DNA of 64,000 nucleotides from Planobispora rosea (lineage in GTDB: Bacteria > Actinomycetota > Actinomycetes > Streptosporangiales > Streptosporangiaceae): the NCBI RefSeq assembly GCF_014648175.1, contig NZ_BMQP01000039.1, forward strand, positions 16,321-80,320. Reading direction: 5' to 3'. Both the position numbers and the translations under genes were made by a program. Each line of letters begins with the position of its first letter. The first letter of the stretch is position 1. The notes beneath the pieces were generated by a model. That model was not told the origin of the DNA and made no database searches. It was given only the letters and a program-made list of their open reading frames with translations. Positions 50,048 through 58,068 of this stretch are shown here, piece after piece.

Positions 50048-50476
50048 TCAGGAGAGCTGGACCACCGCGCGGGCCTTGGAGAGCACCCGGGAGTCGGCGC
50101 ACTTGGCGGTCAGAGCGATCACCACGCGCTTGTCCTCCAGCTTCTCCTCCACGACACCGCTGACCGTGATGACGGTGCCTTCGTCGTCGTCCGGGACGAC
50201 GACCATGGACGAGAAGCGCACACCGTAGTCGACGACGGCGCCCGGGTCACCGGCCCAGTCGGTGACGAAGCGCCCCGCCTGGGCCATGGTGAACATGCCG
50301 TGGGCGATGACGTCGGGCAGGCCGACGGTCTTGGCGAAACGCTCGTTCCAGTGGATCTGGTTGAAGTCCCCCGAGGCTCCGGCGTACATCACCAGGTTGA
50401 TACGGCGGACCGGGTAGTCCGCCGCCGGGATCTCCTGGCCGACCTCGACCTCGTCGTACTTGACCGTCGCAGCCAT
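50048..50476 (-). CDS. MaoC-like dehydratase, HadB-type subunit
   Basis: A 142-residue hot-dog-fold hydratase. The MaoC catalytic pattern YAGASGDFNQIHWNERFAK (Asp..His in FNQIHW) is intact, followed by IAHGMFTMAQAGRFV. Together with the HadA-type protein encoded just upstream (the two genes are almost adjacent, with stop and ATG 1 base apart) it would form a (3R)-hydroxyacyl dehydratase of the FAS-II type. The start is ATG 50476; the longer upstream frame overlaps hadA and is rejected. Linked in actinomycetes to rpmG and murB. Confidence 0.92.
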   Translation of the reverse strand: MAATVKYDEVEVGQEIPAADYPVRRINLVMYAGASGDFNQIHWNERFAKTVGLPDVIAHGMFTMAQAGRFVTDWAGDPGAVVDYGVRFSSMVVVPDDDEGTVITVSGVVEEKLEDKRVVIALTAKCADSRVLSKARAVVQLS

Positions 50477-50477
50477 G

Positions 50478-50924
50478 TCAGCCCGCTCCTCCACGCTCGA
50501 CGATGGTGTTGTAGGTCGTGCAGACGAGCTCGCCGTCGACGGTGGTGACATCGCTCTTGACGGTGATGAACTCGTTGCGGCCGACACTGCGGATGTCGGT
50601 CACCGTCGAGACGGTGACCAGCTCGTCACCCGCGTGGATCGGCCGGCGGTACTCGAAGCGCTGCTCGCCGTGGACCACCATCGCGAAGTTCAGGCCGAGC
50701 TCGGGGTCGGCCAGGAGGGCCCCTCCACCGAGGCTGAACACGATCGGGAAGGTCGGCGGGGCGATGACGTCCGGGTGGCCCGCGGCCTGCGCGGCCTCCC
50801 TGTCCCGGTAGATCGGATTGTTGTCGCCGATCGCCGTCGCGAACTCTCTGATCTTCACGCGGCTGACCTCGTAGGGCGCCGACGGCGCAGACGCCCGCCC
50901 GATGAAGTCACGGTTCAGAGCCAT
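50478..50924 (-). CDS. MaoC N-terminal dehydratase, HadA-type subunit
   Basis: A 148-residue protein of the HadA/UPF0336 group, the FAS1-like dehydratase domain. RDFIGRASAPSAPYEVSRVK is the N-terminal family pattern, IAPPTFPIVFSLGGGALL the hot-dog helix; it lacks the catalytic His/Asp, as usual for HadA, which binds the acyl chain while HadB does catalysis. Start ATG 50924, after AGGAG (AAAGGAGCAGG on the minus strand). Confidence 0.92.
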   Translation of the reverse strand: MALNRDFIGRASAPSAPYEVSRVKIREFATAIGDNNPIYRDREAAQAAGHPDVIAPPTFPIVFSLGGGALLADPELGLNFAMVVHGEQRFEYRRPIHAGDELVTVSTVTDIRSVGRNEFITVKSDVTTVDGELVCTTYNTIVERGGAG

Positions 50925-51247
50925 CCTGCTCCTTTACGGAATCCGAGCTGGTGAAACCGACAGTAACAGAACAAGATTCGGGAGGCGACCTTCCGATCGG
51001 TCGCGACCCTCCTGCGGCCGATCACCAGGAAACCCACCAGGAAACCGTAGCCCGGCACACCCGGCCCCCGGGTGTCGAGCACGGTCAACACCCGCAGCAG
51101 AAAGCTGTTCGGATACGACAAACCCGGATACGACGGGCCGGAAACACGACGAACCGGCGTCCTCCGAGAGGACGCCGGTTCGTGTCGCGTATGCGAGCGT
51201 TGGAGAAGTCGCCGTCTCCCGCCGGGGCGGGAGGCTCCGCGGAGGAC
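50925..51247. other. Intergenic region between hadA start and rpmG end
   Basis: These 323 bases carry the hadAB promoter region near 50925-51010 and the rpmG terminator at 51149-51183. No gene is seen. The promoter side contains a TACTGTCGG-like stretch on the minus strand but no certain -35/-10 pair. Confidence 0.4.
51149..51183 (-). terminator. rpmG terminator hairpin
   Basis: A 16-bp perfect stem (51149-51164 with 51168-51183) and a 3-base loop lie 65 bases past the rpmG stop. Read on the minus strand it is followed by CGTGTTTCC, a weak U-rich tail. Confidence 0.85.
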
Positions 51248-51412
51248 TCAGCGGGTCTCGCGGTGCGCCTGGTGCGTCTTGCAGTTCGGGCAGTACTTCT
51301 TGAGCTCAAGCCGGTCCGGGTCGTTACGCCGGTTCTTCCGCGTGATGTAGTTGCGGTGCTTGCACTCCTGGCAGGCCAGCGTGATCTTCGGCCTAACGTC
51401 GGTGGCAGCCAC
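51248..51412 (-). CDS. rpmG: 50S ribosomal protein L33
   Basis: A 54-residue large-subunit ribosomal protein. Its motifs are ITLACQECKHRNYIT and YCPNCKTH, giving a CxxC...CxxC zinc-ribbon, so this is the zinc-binding (C+) form; actinomycetes often encode a second zinc-free form used in zinc shortage. GTG 51412 is the start (VAATDVRPK). It lies downstream of tRNA-Thr and tRNA-Met on the same strand and upstream of hadAB, the usual actinobacterial order. Confidence 0.96.
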   Translation of the reverse strand: MAATDVRPKITLACQECKHRNYITRKNRRNDPDRLELKKYCPNCKTHQAHRETR

Positions 51413-51491
51413 TTGGGAGTGCCTTTCTACGTTTGGGACTGGGACAACCCATGCCAGAGCCCCTGTTGTCATGTGGGGCCCGGGAGGGTAG

Positions 51492-51565
51492 TAGCGGAGG
51501 CCGGACTTGAACCGGCGACACAACGATTATGAGCCGTTTGCTCTGCCTGACTGAGCTACTCCGCC
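51492..51565 (-). tRNA. tRNA-Met (CAT)
   Basis: On the minus strand, GGCGGAG acceptor, D-arm GTAGCTCAGTC, anticodon loop CTCATAA with CAT flanked by ACGG/TCGT-type stem, TPsiC arm GGTTCAAGTCC, and 3' CTCCGCT plus discriminator A. The sequence at 51489-51491 does not encode CCA. Elongator type is likely, because the acceptor starts G-U rather than the initiator mismatch. Confidence 0.95.
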
Positions 51566-51724
51566 TTGAGGCCGACGAAATCGGCCGACCTCGCAAGGAT
51601 ACCCGACCCGCGGAGCGGCTGCGCACTTGCGTACACCAGGGGCTGTTCCGGATTTTCCGGTATGCCCATCCGCACGACGGGAACCTTGAGCCTTTCGCGG
51701 GTGGTCGTTGAACCCACCCAAGCC

Positions 51725-51754
51725 GAATGCCCCGACCTCAGGGTCAGGGCATTC
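51725..51754 (-). other. Strong hairpin between tRNA-Thr and tRNA-Met
   Basis: GAATGCCC and GGGCATTC pair perfectly, and inner TGACC/GGTC(G) extends the stem to about 12 pairs around a CTGA loop. It might end the tRNA-Thr transcript or mark a processing site, so the two tRNAs may be separate transcripts. Confidence 0.5.
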
Positions 51755-51760
51755 AGACTG

Positions 51761-51836
51761 TGGAGCCCCCAAACGGAATCGAACCGTTGACCTTCTCCTT
51801 ACCATGGAGACGCTCTGCCGACTGAGCTATAGGGGC
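51761..51836 (-). tRNA. tRNA-Thr (GGT)
   Basis: On the minus strand: acceptor GCCCCTA, D-arm TAGCTCAGTCGGCAGAGC, anticodon stem TCTCC/GGAGA around loop ATGGTAA (anticodon GGT), TPsiC arm GGTTCGATTCC, acceptor 3' TGGGGGC, discriminator T, and CCA encoded at 51761-51763. It is the classic tRNA-Thr that precedes tRNA-Met and rpmG in actinomycetes. Confidence 0.96.
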
Positions 51837-52090
51837 CTGCCCGCTGTCACTTTCGCTCCTGCGGACAGGTGTAACCATACACGGCTCCCGGGCGCGATGC
51901 GAAATCGAATGCCCGCTCTCACCGAGGCCCGTTGCCACGAGGTGCCCAGGTCGGCCGGGTGCTCGTTGATCTCCGCCTGCGGCGCACCGGGTAACCGGGT
52001 ACACGTGATACGACGCCAGACTAGGGACCGGTTGTCACCGTTCGATCAGGGACGCAACCGGACGGTGGACGGAGCGGAGCGGAGCAGGGG

Positions 52091-52402
52091 ATGCTGCAGG
52101 ACGAGCGCAGGCATGTGATCCGGGCGCTGGACGAGAGCGACCAGCCGCGCCTGTACTGGCACGGCATGGACGATGCGGGCCGTATCTGGCTGTTCGAGAC
52201 CGTCACCGGCGACGGCGGCGAGTACTGGCCGGTGCGCCACGCGGAACTCGGCCCGGACGGCGTCCCGCGGATGTACTCCTGGCGCCGCCTGGAGGACGAG
52301 TACGGCTTCCTGGCGGAGGGTCCGCTCTACCCCGACGACTTCGGCCTGGCCGCCCTGACCGCCGAGGAGTTCACCACCCTGTGGGCTGCGCTCGACCGTT
52401 AA
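52091..52402 (+). CDS. Hypothetical protein, 103 residues
   Basis: A small acidic soluble protein: MLQDERRHVIRALDESDQPR, then an aromatic-rich stretch with GRIWLFETVTGDGGEYWPVR and MYSWRRLEDEYGFLAEGPLY. It has no recognised domain, but the even distribution of conserved-looking aromatic residues suggests a small folded protein, perhaps a beta-sheet. ATG 52091 follows GCAGGGG. It is adjacent to the tRNA-Thr region, read in the other direction. Confidence 0.7.
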   Translation: MLQDERRHVIRALDESDQPRLYWHGMDDAGRIWLFETVTGDGGEYWPVRHAELGPDGVPRMYSWRRLEDEYGFLAEGPLYPDDFGLAALTAEEFTTLWAALDR

Positions 52403-52503
52403 TCCCGTCGATTCCGTCGATTCCGCTGATCCCGCGACGACCGGATAGCCAGACAGCCGGACAGCAGCCGATTAATAGACGAAAGGCACACCCTAAGGGA
52501 CTC

Positions 52504-53793
52504 ATGGGCAGTTCGCGGTCAACTGGGCAGCATGAGGACATGAATCGCCCGCCGCACCCGAAGCGAACAGACAACCCTGATGATTTGAATCTTCCGGCCG
52601 GAACGTCCATGCCGCCCGATTCACCCGACTTTCCCGGGCAGCCCGCCCCGCAGGATCCGCCCGGCCCACCCCGCGCCCGGCGGCCGTCCGGGGCCGTCCG
52701 GCTGCGCCGCCTGATCACCTCGCGCTGGACGACCTTCGTCCCGGTGCTCGCGATCATGACGCTGGTCTTCGTCTGGGGACGTGACCTCCCGCCGGTCGGG
52801 GTGATGATCGCGGCCGTGCTCCTGGCCGCCGCGGTGCTGGCGGCCGTCCATCACGCCGAGGTCGTCGCCCACCGGGTGGGTGAGCCGTTCGGCTCCCTCG
52901 TCCTCGCCGTGGCCGTGACGATCATCGAGGTGGCGTTGATCGTCAGCCTGATGGTGTCCGGCGGCCCGGAGACGGCGTCCCTGGCCCGCGACACCGTCTT
53001 CGCCGCGGTGATGATCACATGCAACGGGATCGTCGGTCTGTCGCTGCTGGTCGGAGCACTCCGCCGACGGGTGGCCGTGTTCAACGCCGAGGGTACGGGC
53101 GGTGCGCTCGCCACCGTGGCGACGCTCGCCACGGTGACCCTGGTCCTGCCGACGTTCACCACGAGCACGCCGGGGCCGGTCTTCTCCACGGCGCAGCTGG
53201 CGTTCGCGGCGGTGGCCTCGATCGCGCTGTACGGGTTGTTCGTCTTCACCCAGACGGTCCGGCACCGGAGCTACTTCCTGCCGGTCACGACCGACGGCAC
53301 CGTCATCGACGCCGACGACCACGCCGCCCCGCCCACAGGACGGCAGACCCTGGTGAGCCTCGGCCTGCTGCTGGTGGCGCTGGTCGCGGTCGTCGGACTG
53401 GCGAAGGTCGAGTCCCCGGCGATCGAGGCGGCCGTCGCGTCCGCGGGCCTGCCCCAGGCCGTGGTCGGCGTGGTGATCGCGCTGCTCGTGCTCCTGCCGG
53501 AGACGATCGCCGCGGTCCGGGCCGCCCGCCGTGACCGGGTGCAGACCAGCCTCAACCTCGCGCTGGGCTCCGCGATGGCGAGCATCGGACTGACCATCCC
53601 GGCCATCGCCGTCGCGTCGATCTGGCTCGACGGCCCGCTCCTGCTCGGCCTGGGCGCCACTCACATGGTGCTGCTCGCCATCACGGTCGCCGTGACCACC
53701 CTCACCGTCGTCCCGGGACGCGCGACCCTTCTGCAGGGCGGCGTCCACCTCGTCCTGCTGGCCTGCTTCCTGTTCCTGGCCGTCAGCCCGTGA
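52504..53793 (+). CDS. CaCA-type calcium/proton antiporter (ChaA-like)
   Basis: An integral membrane exchanger with a disordered Pro/Asp/Arg-rich cytoplasmic head and about 11 helices. The two antiport motifs are VGEPFGSLVLAVAVTIIEVA in the first half and VLLPETIAAVRAARRDRVQT followed by LNLALGSAMASIGLTIPAIA in the second half; both carry the acidic residues required for cation exchange. The family swaps Ca2+ (or Na+, K+) for H+. The start is uncertain: ATG 52504 (MGSSRST, AAGGGA before it) or ATG 52540 (MNRPP), and ATG 52609 is also in frame. It overlaps nothing and ends just before an S41 remnant on the other strand. Confidence 0.9.
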   Translation: MGSSRSTGQHEDMNRPPHPKRTDNPDDLNLPAGTSMPPDSPDFPGQPAPQDPPGPPRARRPSGAVRLRRLITSRWTTFVPVLAIMTLVFVWGRDLPPVGVMIAAVLLAAAVLAAVHHAEVVAHRVGEPFGSLVLAVAVTIIEVALIVSLMVSGGPETASLARDTVFAAVMITCNGIVGLSLLVGALRRRVAVFNAEGTGGALATVATLATVTLVLPTFTTSTPGPVFSTAQLAFAAVASIALYGLFVFTQTVRHRSYFLPVTTDGTVIDADDHAAPPTGRQTLVSLGLLLVALVAVVGLAKVESPAIEAAVASAGLPQAVVGVVIALLVLLPETIAAVRAARRDRVQTSLNLALGSAMASIGLTIPAIAVASIWLDGPLLLGLGATHMVLLAITVAVTTLTVVPGRATLLQGGVHLVLLACFLFLAVSP

Positions 53794-54380
53794 GCGCTAC
53801 CGCAGAACATGAGCCCGGTGTGGTTGTCGCCGAGCGGCTTCATCATGCCGGTCAGGATCTCGAACAGCCGCTCGTCGCCGGTGCGGGCGTTCGCCTTCGG
53901 CCGGTACCGGTCCCGCAGCGCCGCCCAGTCGACCTTCTTGGCCGCGAACCCCGGATAGTTCTCCGCGAAGGTCGTCCAGAAGACGTCGAACGTCGTCAGC
54001 GGGTCCTTGGGCATGGGACGCGAGCAGCGGTCGGGCAGCGCGCGCAGCCGTACCAGGTCGATGTCGGCGACGGCGCTCGCGTAGCGGGCCCGCGGGCGGT
54101 CACGGCCCTGAGCCCGTACCGTCAGCGTGGGAACTCCGTCGGCGCCGAACCTCACCGCCCCGTCGCGGTCCGTCCCGAGCCGCTTCAGCGCGTCCTCGCC
54201 GGGAAGGCAGCTGATCGACGTGGTCTCGTAGGACCGCAGGCAGCCGTTCCCGATCGAGAGGACCAGGCCGTATCCGTCGGTCTTCCAGACCCCGTCCAGG
54301 GGCGGCCGTGGAGCGGCGTTCACGGGTGCCGCGAACGCCGTCGCCATCAGGGCCGCCACAGCCGTCGACGCCGCCCTCAC
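53661..54380 (-). pseudogene. S41 peptidase remnant, C-terminal domain missing
   Basis: The N-terminus has a signal peptide (AASTAVAALMATAFAAPVNA, starting at GTG 54380), and FDVFWTTFAENYPGFAAKKV, then LGDNHTGLMF, match the first third of S41 tail-specific proteases. After about 53815 the frame no longer matches the family and runs antisense through the antiporter gene to a stop at 53661. The catalytic Ser-Lys/His domain is absent. It therefore looks like a truncated S41 gene whose 3' part was replaced by the antiporter locus. No ribosome binding site stands out. Confidence 0.7.
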
Positions 54381-54655
54381 GGGACCCGCGTCCCAACCGG
54401 GGATCGGGCATTGGTACGAGTCTCCGGAATCGAAAGGAGGAGCTCCGTCATCCTCCCGGGGCACCACCGACCCGTCCGGTCCGGTGTCACAAGCCGACGT
54501 ACCGGACGGTGGGCGTACCGGACGGTGTATGCCGCGGTGGCCGCGGACGGCCGCGGCGGCCCCAATCGGGCGTCTGCGTATTCTCTGCGTATTCATCGCA
54601 TCACGCACACGGAATCAACCCTCAGGAAGCACCGCCGGGAGCCGATGGGGTCATC

Positions 54656-56281
54656 GTGACCGAGTACGTTCATTCCCTGGAGGCCCGGGGCAAGACCTTC
54701 TCCGGACTGCTGGAGCATCCTCACACACGCGTCGTCGCCCTGGCACCCGACGGACGCCGGATAGCGGCGCCCGCCTCCCTGGACGTCGACGGTGACCGGC
54801 TGGTCCCCGTACCGGAGGACAACGCCAACCTCCTGGAGATGCTGCACCCGGCGGACGTGCTGGCGGCCTTGGCGGCGTGGGACCGCACCTGCAGAACGGG
54901 AGTGGGGACGGTCAAGGCCCGGCTGCGCGACGAGCCGGACCGCCACTACGAGCTGACGGCCATCGACATGCGGCACCGCTACGGCGTGTTCGTCTGCATG
55001 CTCATGGACCTCGGCACCGATCAGACCGATCCCTCCGTCCGGAGCGAGCAGCCGCTGGCGTCCCTGCGTCCCCGCTCGGCCCGCATGCTCAAGCGGTTCG
55101 ACGGAGTCATCGTCGACGCCGACGACCGGGCGACCAAGATGCTCGGCTGGAGCAGGGATCATCTGATCGGCTCCCGGTCGACGCACTTCTTCCACGAGGA
55201 GGACGTGCAGCGGTCCATCAGCGCCTGGCTCGACATGCTGAGCACCAGGCAGAACTCGCGGGTGCGGGTGCGCCACCTCTGCGCGGACGGCAGCTGGTTG
55301 TGGATTGAGGTGGAGAACATCTACCAGGAGGCGCCGGACCTCCAGGAAGCCATCATGATCAGCCACATCAGCGACATCTCCGAGGAGATGGCCGCCTACG
55401 AGGCGGTGCGCCAGCGCGAGCACCTGTTCCGCAGGCTGACCGACTCACTGCCCGTGGGCCTGCTCCAGCTCGGGCAGGACGGCTCCGTCGTCTACGCCAA
55501 CTCCCTGCTCACCACGATGCTGGGGACCAGAACGGCGAAAACCGCCCGGGAGCAGCTCGCGAACGTCGCCGAGCAGGACCGCGCGAATCTGGACACGGCG
55601 CTCCAGAGCGTCCTCGGGGGAGGCCCCGACCGGGAGCTCGAAGTCACCGTCCAGCCCTCCCCCGCCTCCGGGGAACAGCGCCGTTGCGCGATCACCCTGA
55701 TCGGGCTGTCGAACGAGGAAGGCGCGCCCGGGGCACTCGCCTGCGTGCGGGACATCACCGAGAGCGTGCGCTCGCGTGAGGAACTGCGGGTCAAAGCGAC
55801 GTTCGATCACCTCACGGGCTGCTACAACCGTGCTTCCAGCCTGGCGATCCTCAATCAGGAACTCTCCACGGAGAATCACCACCTCACCGGAGTGATCTTC
55901 GTCGACCTCAACGAGTTCAAGAGCGTCAACGACTCTCTCGGGCACGCCGCGGGCGACGAGCTCCTCGTGACCGCCGCGAGCCGGATCAAGAGCGTGCTCC
56001 GCAGCGACGACGTCGTCGGCCGGATCGGCGGGGACGAGTTCCTGCTGATCTGCCCGCGGCTCGAACAGGCCGCCGAGGTGGTCAACATCGCCGAACGGGT
56101 CGGCAAGGTCCTGGAGGACGATGTCGCGCTGTCGGCCGGTGTCGCGCGGCTCAGCGCCGCCATCGGCGTGGCCTGCTCGACCGACGGCTCCACGGGCGAC
56201 GGCCTCATCGCGCAGGCGGACGCGGCCATGTACGAGTCCAAGCGCTGCCGGCCCCGCCGCCCGGTCCTCTTCGAGGCGTGA
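54656..56281 (+). CDS. PAS-GGDEF diguanylate cyclase
   Basis: Makes cyclic di-GMP, a signal for development and secretion in actinomycetes. The 541-residue soluble protein has a partial N-terminal sensor region (about 1-110), two PAS domains (about 145-260 with FDGVIVDADDRATKMLGWSR and about 265-375 with LLQLGQDGSVVYANSLL), and a GGDEF domain with DHLTGCYNRASS, NDSLGHAAGDELL and an intact active site GRIGGDEFLLI. RSDD sits five residues before GGDEF, the classical I-site for product inhibition. GTG 54656 follows GGGG; no EAL domain. The upstream frame is not used. Confidence 0.9.
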   Translation: MTEYVHSLEARGKTFSGLLEHPHTRVVALAPDGRRIAAPASLDVDGDRLVPVPEDNANLLEMLHPADVLAALAAWDRTCRTGVGTVKARLRDEPDRHYELTAIDMRHRYGVFVCMLMDLGTDQTDPSVRSEQPLASLRPRSARMLKRFDGVIVDADDRATKMLGWSRDHLIGSRSTHFFHEEDVQRSISAWLDMLSTRQNSRVRVRHLCADGSWLWIEVENIYQEAPDLQEAIMISHISDISEEMAAYEAVRQREHLFRRLTDSLPVGLLQLGQDGSVVYANSLLTTMLGTRTAKTAREQLANVAEQDRANLDTALQSVLGGGPDRELEVTVQPSPASGEQRRCAITLIGLSNEEGAPGALACVRDITESVRSREELRVKATFDHLTGCYNRASSLAILNQELSTENHHLTGVIFVDLNEFKSVNDSLGHAAGDELLVTAASRIKSVLRSDDVVGRIGGDEFLLICPRLEQAAEVVNIAERVGKVLEDDVALSAGVARLSAAIGVACSTDGSTGDGLIAQADAAMYESKRCRPRRPVLFEA

Positions 56282-56292
56282 ACCCGCCCGGC

Positions 56293-56790
56293 TCAAGGCG
56301 TGAACCCGCCCGGGGCCGGCCGGTCCAGCTCGTGGCCCGCGGTGACGTCGATGTGATCGGGTACGGCCTCATGCCGGTCGCCCACGGTCGCCGTACCGGC
56401 CGGTTCGAACATCAGGATCGAGGCACCGTCCGGTGAGAAGGGTCTGTGCTCGACACCGCGCGGCACCACGAACACCGCTCCCGCGGGCAGCGTGACGACC
56501 CGCTGCCCGGCCTCCGCCTCGCCCCGGCCTTCTCTCCGATCTCCCCGGTCTTCCCGGTCTCCCTGATCCTCAGGGTCTCCCTGGTCTTCCCGGTCTCTCA
56601 GGGCGATGCGCAGCTCGCCGTCCAGGACGAGGAAGAACTCGTCGGTGTCGTCGTGGGCGTGCCAGATGTGCTCGCCCGCCACTTTGGCGATGCGGACGTC
56701 GTAGTCGTTGACACGCGTGACGATACGCGGGCTCCAGAGCGCGTCGAAGGAGCTCAGTGCGGTCGTCAGATCGATGGGTTCGTCGGTCAC
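56293..56790 (-). CDS. Cupin-domain protein with charged insertion
   Basis: A 165-residue protein with one cupin fold: first motif GEHIWHAHDDTDEFFLVLDGE (His/His/Glu metal ligands) and second motif GAVFVVPRGVEHRPFS. Between them a roughly 30-residue hydrophilic repeat (DREDQGDPEDQGDREDRGD) is inserted in the loop between the two motifs. The DNA of the insert is a GGT/TCT-rich tandem repeat. The fold should tolerate it as a surface loop. The function is unknown; such cupins bind small molecules. It diverges from the AraC-type gene 52 bases away. Confidence 0.88.
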   Translation of the reverse strand: MTDEPIDLTTALSSFDALWSPRIVTRVNDYDVRIAKVAGEHIWHAHDDTDEFFLVLDGELRIALRDREDQGDPEDQGDREDRGDRREGRGEAEAGQRVVTLPAGAVFVVPRGVEHRPFSPDGASILMFEPAGTATVGDRHEAVPDHIDVTAGHELDRPAPGGFTP

Positions 56791-56842
56791 CGGCCTATCG
56801 TCGAGGCTGGCGGCCGGTCCGCGCGAGTGCTAGGAATCGCAT

Positions 56843-57820
56843 ATGCCGCATGGATCCTCGCAGGGCCGTCATCGGATCGCGCTGATCGCCGACGAGGGTT
56901 CCAACCCCTTCGAGCTGGGGGTGGCCACCGAGTTGTTCGGCCTGCGCCGTCCGGAGCTCGACCGGCCCTGGTACGACTTCGCGATCTGCACCCCGCGACC
57001 GGACGTCCGGATGCACCGCGGCATGTTCACGCTGTCCGGCACGGCCGGCCTGGAGGCGGTGGACGACGCCGGCACCGTGATCGCCCCCAACCGTCCCGAC
57101 CCCGAGACACCCCCTTCCCGAGAGGTGATCGAAGCCATCCGGCGGGCGGCCTCGCGCGGCGCACGACTGGTGGGCTTCTGCACCGGGGCCTTCACGCTGG
57201 CGGCGGCCGGTGTCCTCGACGGCCGCCCGGCCGCCACGCACTGGCGTTGGGCCGCCCTCTTCGCCGCCCGTCACCCCGCGGTGCTGCTCCGGCCGGATGT
57301 GCTGTTCGTGGACGACGGGGATGTGCTGACGGCCGCGGGAAGCGCGGCGGCGCTGGATCTGGGCCTGCACCTGATCCGCCGCGACCACGGCGCCGAGGTG
57401 GTCAACTCCGTCAGCCGCCGCCTGGTGTTCGCCGCCCACCGCGACGGCGGCCAGCGCCAGTTCGTCGAACGCCCGATGCCCGCCGTACGCGACACGTCAC
57501 TCGCACCCGTACTCGCCTGGGCCCAGCAGCACCTGAACCGGCCGCTCACCGTGGCGGACCTGGCCGCGCGGGCCGCGACCAGCCCGGCCACCCTGCACCG
57601 GCGCTTCCAGGCCGAGCTCGGCACCACCCCGCTGGCCTGGCTGACCGCCGAACGGGTGGCCCTGGCCTGCCGGTTGATCGAGCGCGGTGAGCTGCGGCTG
57701 GACGCGGTCGCCCAGGCCAGCGGTCTGGGTACGGCCGCGAATCTGCGAACCCAGATGCGGCGCAGAACGGGACTCAGCCCCTCCGCCTACCGCCGCCGGT
57801 TCGGACCAGGCGGCAGGTGA
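56843..57820 (+). CDS. GlxA-type AraC family regulator
   Basis: A 325-residue regulator. The N-terminal DJ-1/PfpI-like sensor domain has the elbow LVGFCTGAFTLAAAG with a Cys (residue about 115), and the C-terminal AraC double HTH starts at LNRPLTVADLAARAATSPATLHRRFQ and ends in GLGTAANLRTQMRRRTGLSPSAYRR. Such regulators sense a metabolite through the Cys domain. ATG 56843 starts 52 bases from the divergent cupin gene, so the cupin is a probable target. Nearby genes for a ferredoxin and P450 may also belong to its circuit. Confidence 0.93.
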   Translation: MPHGSSQGRHRIALIADEGSNPFELGVATELFGLRRPELDRPWYDFAICTPRPDVRMHRGMFTLSGTAGLEAVDDAGTVIAPNRPDPETPPSREVIEAIRRAASRGARLVGFCTGAFTLAAAGVLDGRPAATHWRWAALFAARHPAVLLRPDVLFVDDGDVLTAAGSAAALDLGLHLIRRDHGAEVVNSVSRRLVFAAHRDGGQRQFVERPMPAVRDTSLAPVLAWAQQHLNRPLTVADLAARAATSPATLHRRFQAELGTTPLAWLTAERVALACRLIERGELRLDAVAQASGLGTAANLRTQMRRRTGLSPSAYRRRFGPGGR

Positions 57821-57863
57821 CACGGGAGACGCGGATGAGGACGCGTCGTCCGCCCGGGTGTCC

Positions 57864-58058
57864 TCATGTCCGCCGGATGGACAGGGCCCGGGAGGGGCAC
57901 AGGCGGACGGCGTCGCGTGCCCGTGCCATGGTCCCGTCATCGGGGTGGTCGGTCAGCAGGGTCACGATGCCGTCCTCGTCCTGGTCGAAGACGGCCGGCT
58001 CGGTCAGGACGCACTGGCCGGAGCCGACGCACAGGCCGGTGTCCGCTGTGATCCACAT
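57864..58058 (-). CDS. 3Fe-4S ferredoxin (P450-associated type)
   Basis: A 64-residue electron carrier. The cluster cysteines are arranged CVGSGQC...CPSRAL: first and third positions Cys, with Gly-Ser-Gly where a 4Fe cluster would have a second Cys, so a 3Fe-4S cluster is expected. Such ferredoxins feed electrons to cytochrome P450s, and the P450 gene (now defective) lies 10 bases upstream on the same strand. The ATG at 58058 follows GAGGGT. Complete. Confidence 0.92.
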   Translation of the reverse strand: MWITADTGLCVGSGQCVLTEPAVFDQDEDGIVTLLTDHPDDGTMARARDAVRLCPSRALSIRRT

Positions 58059-58068
58059 CACACCCTCC

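Noticed and set aside
50477..50587. A longer N-terminus for the HadB-type protein
   Set aside because: The extra residues are Ser/Pro-rich, overlap hadA and have no homology; ATG 50476 fits the family start.
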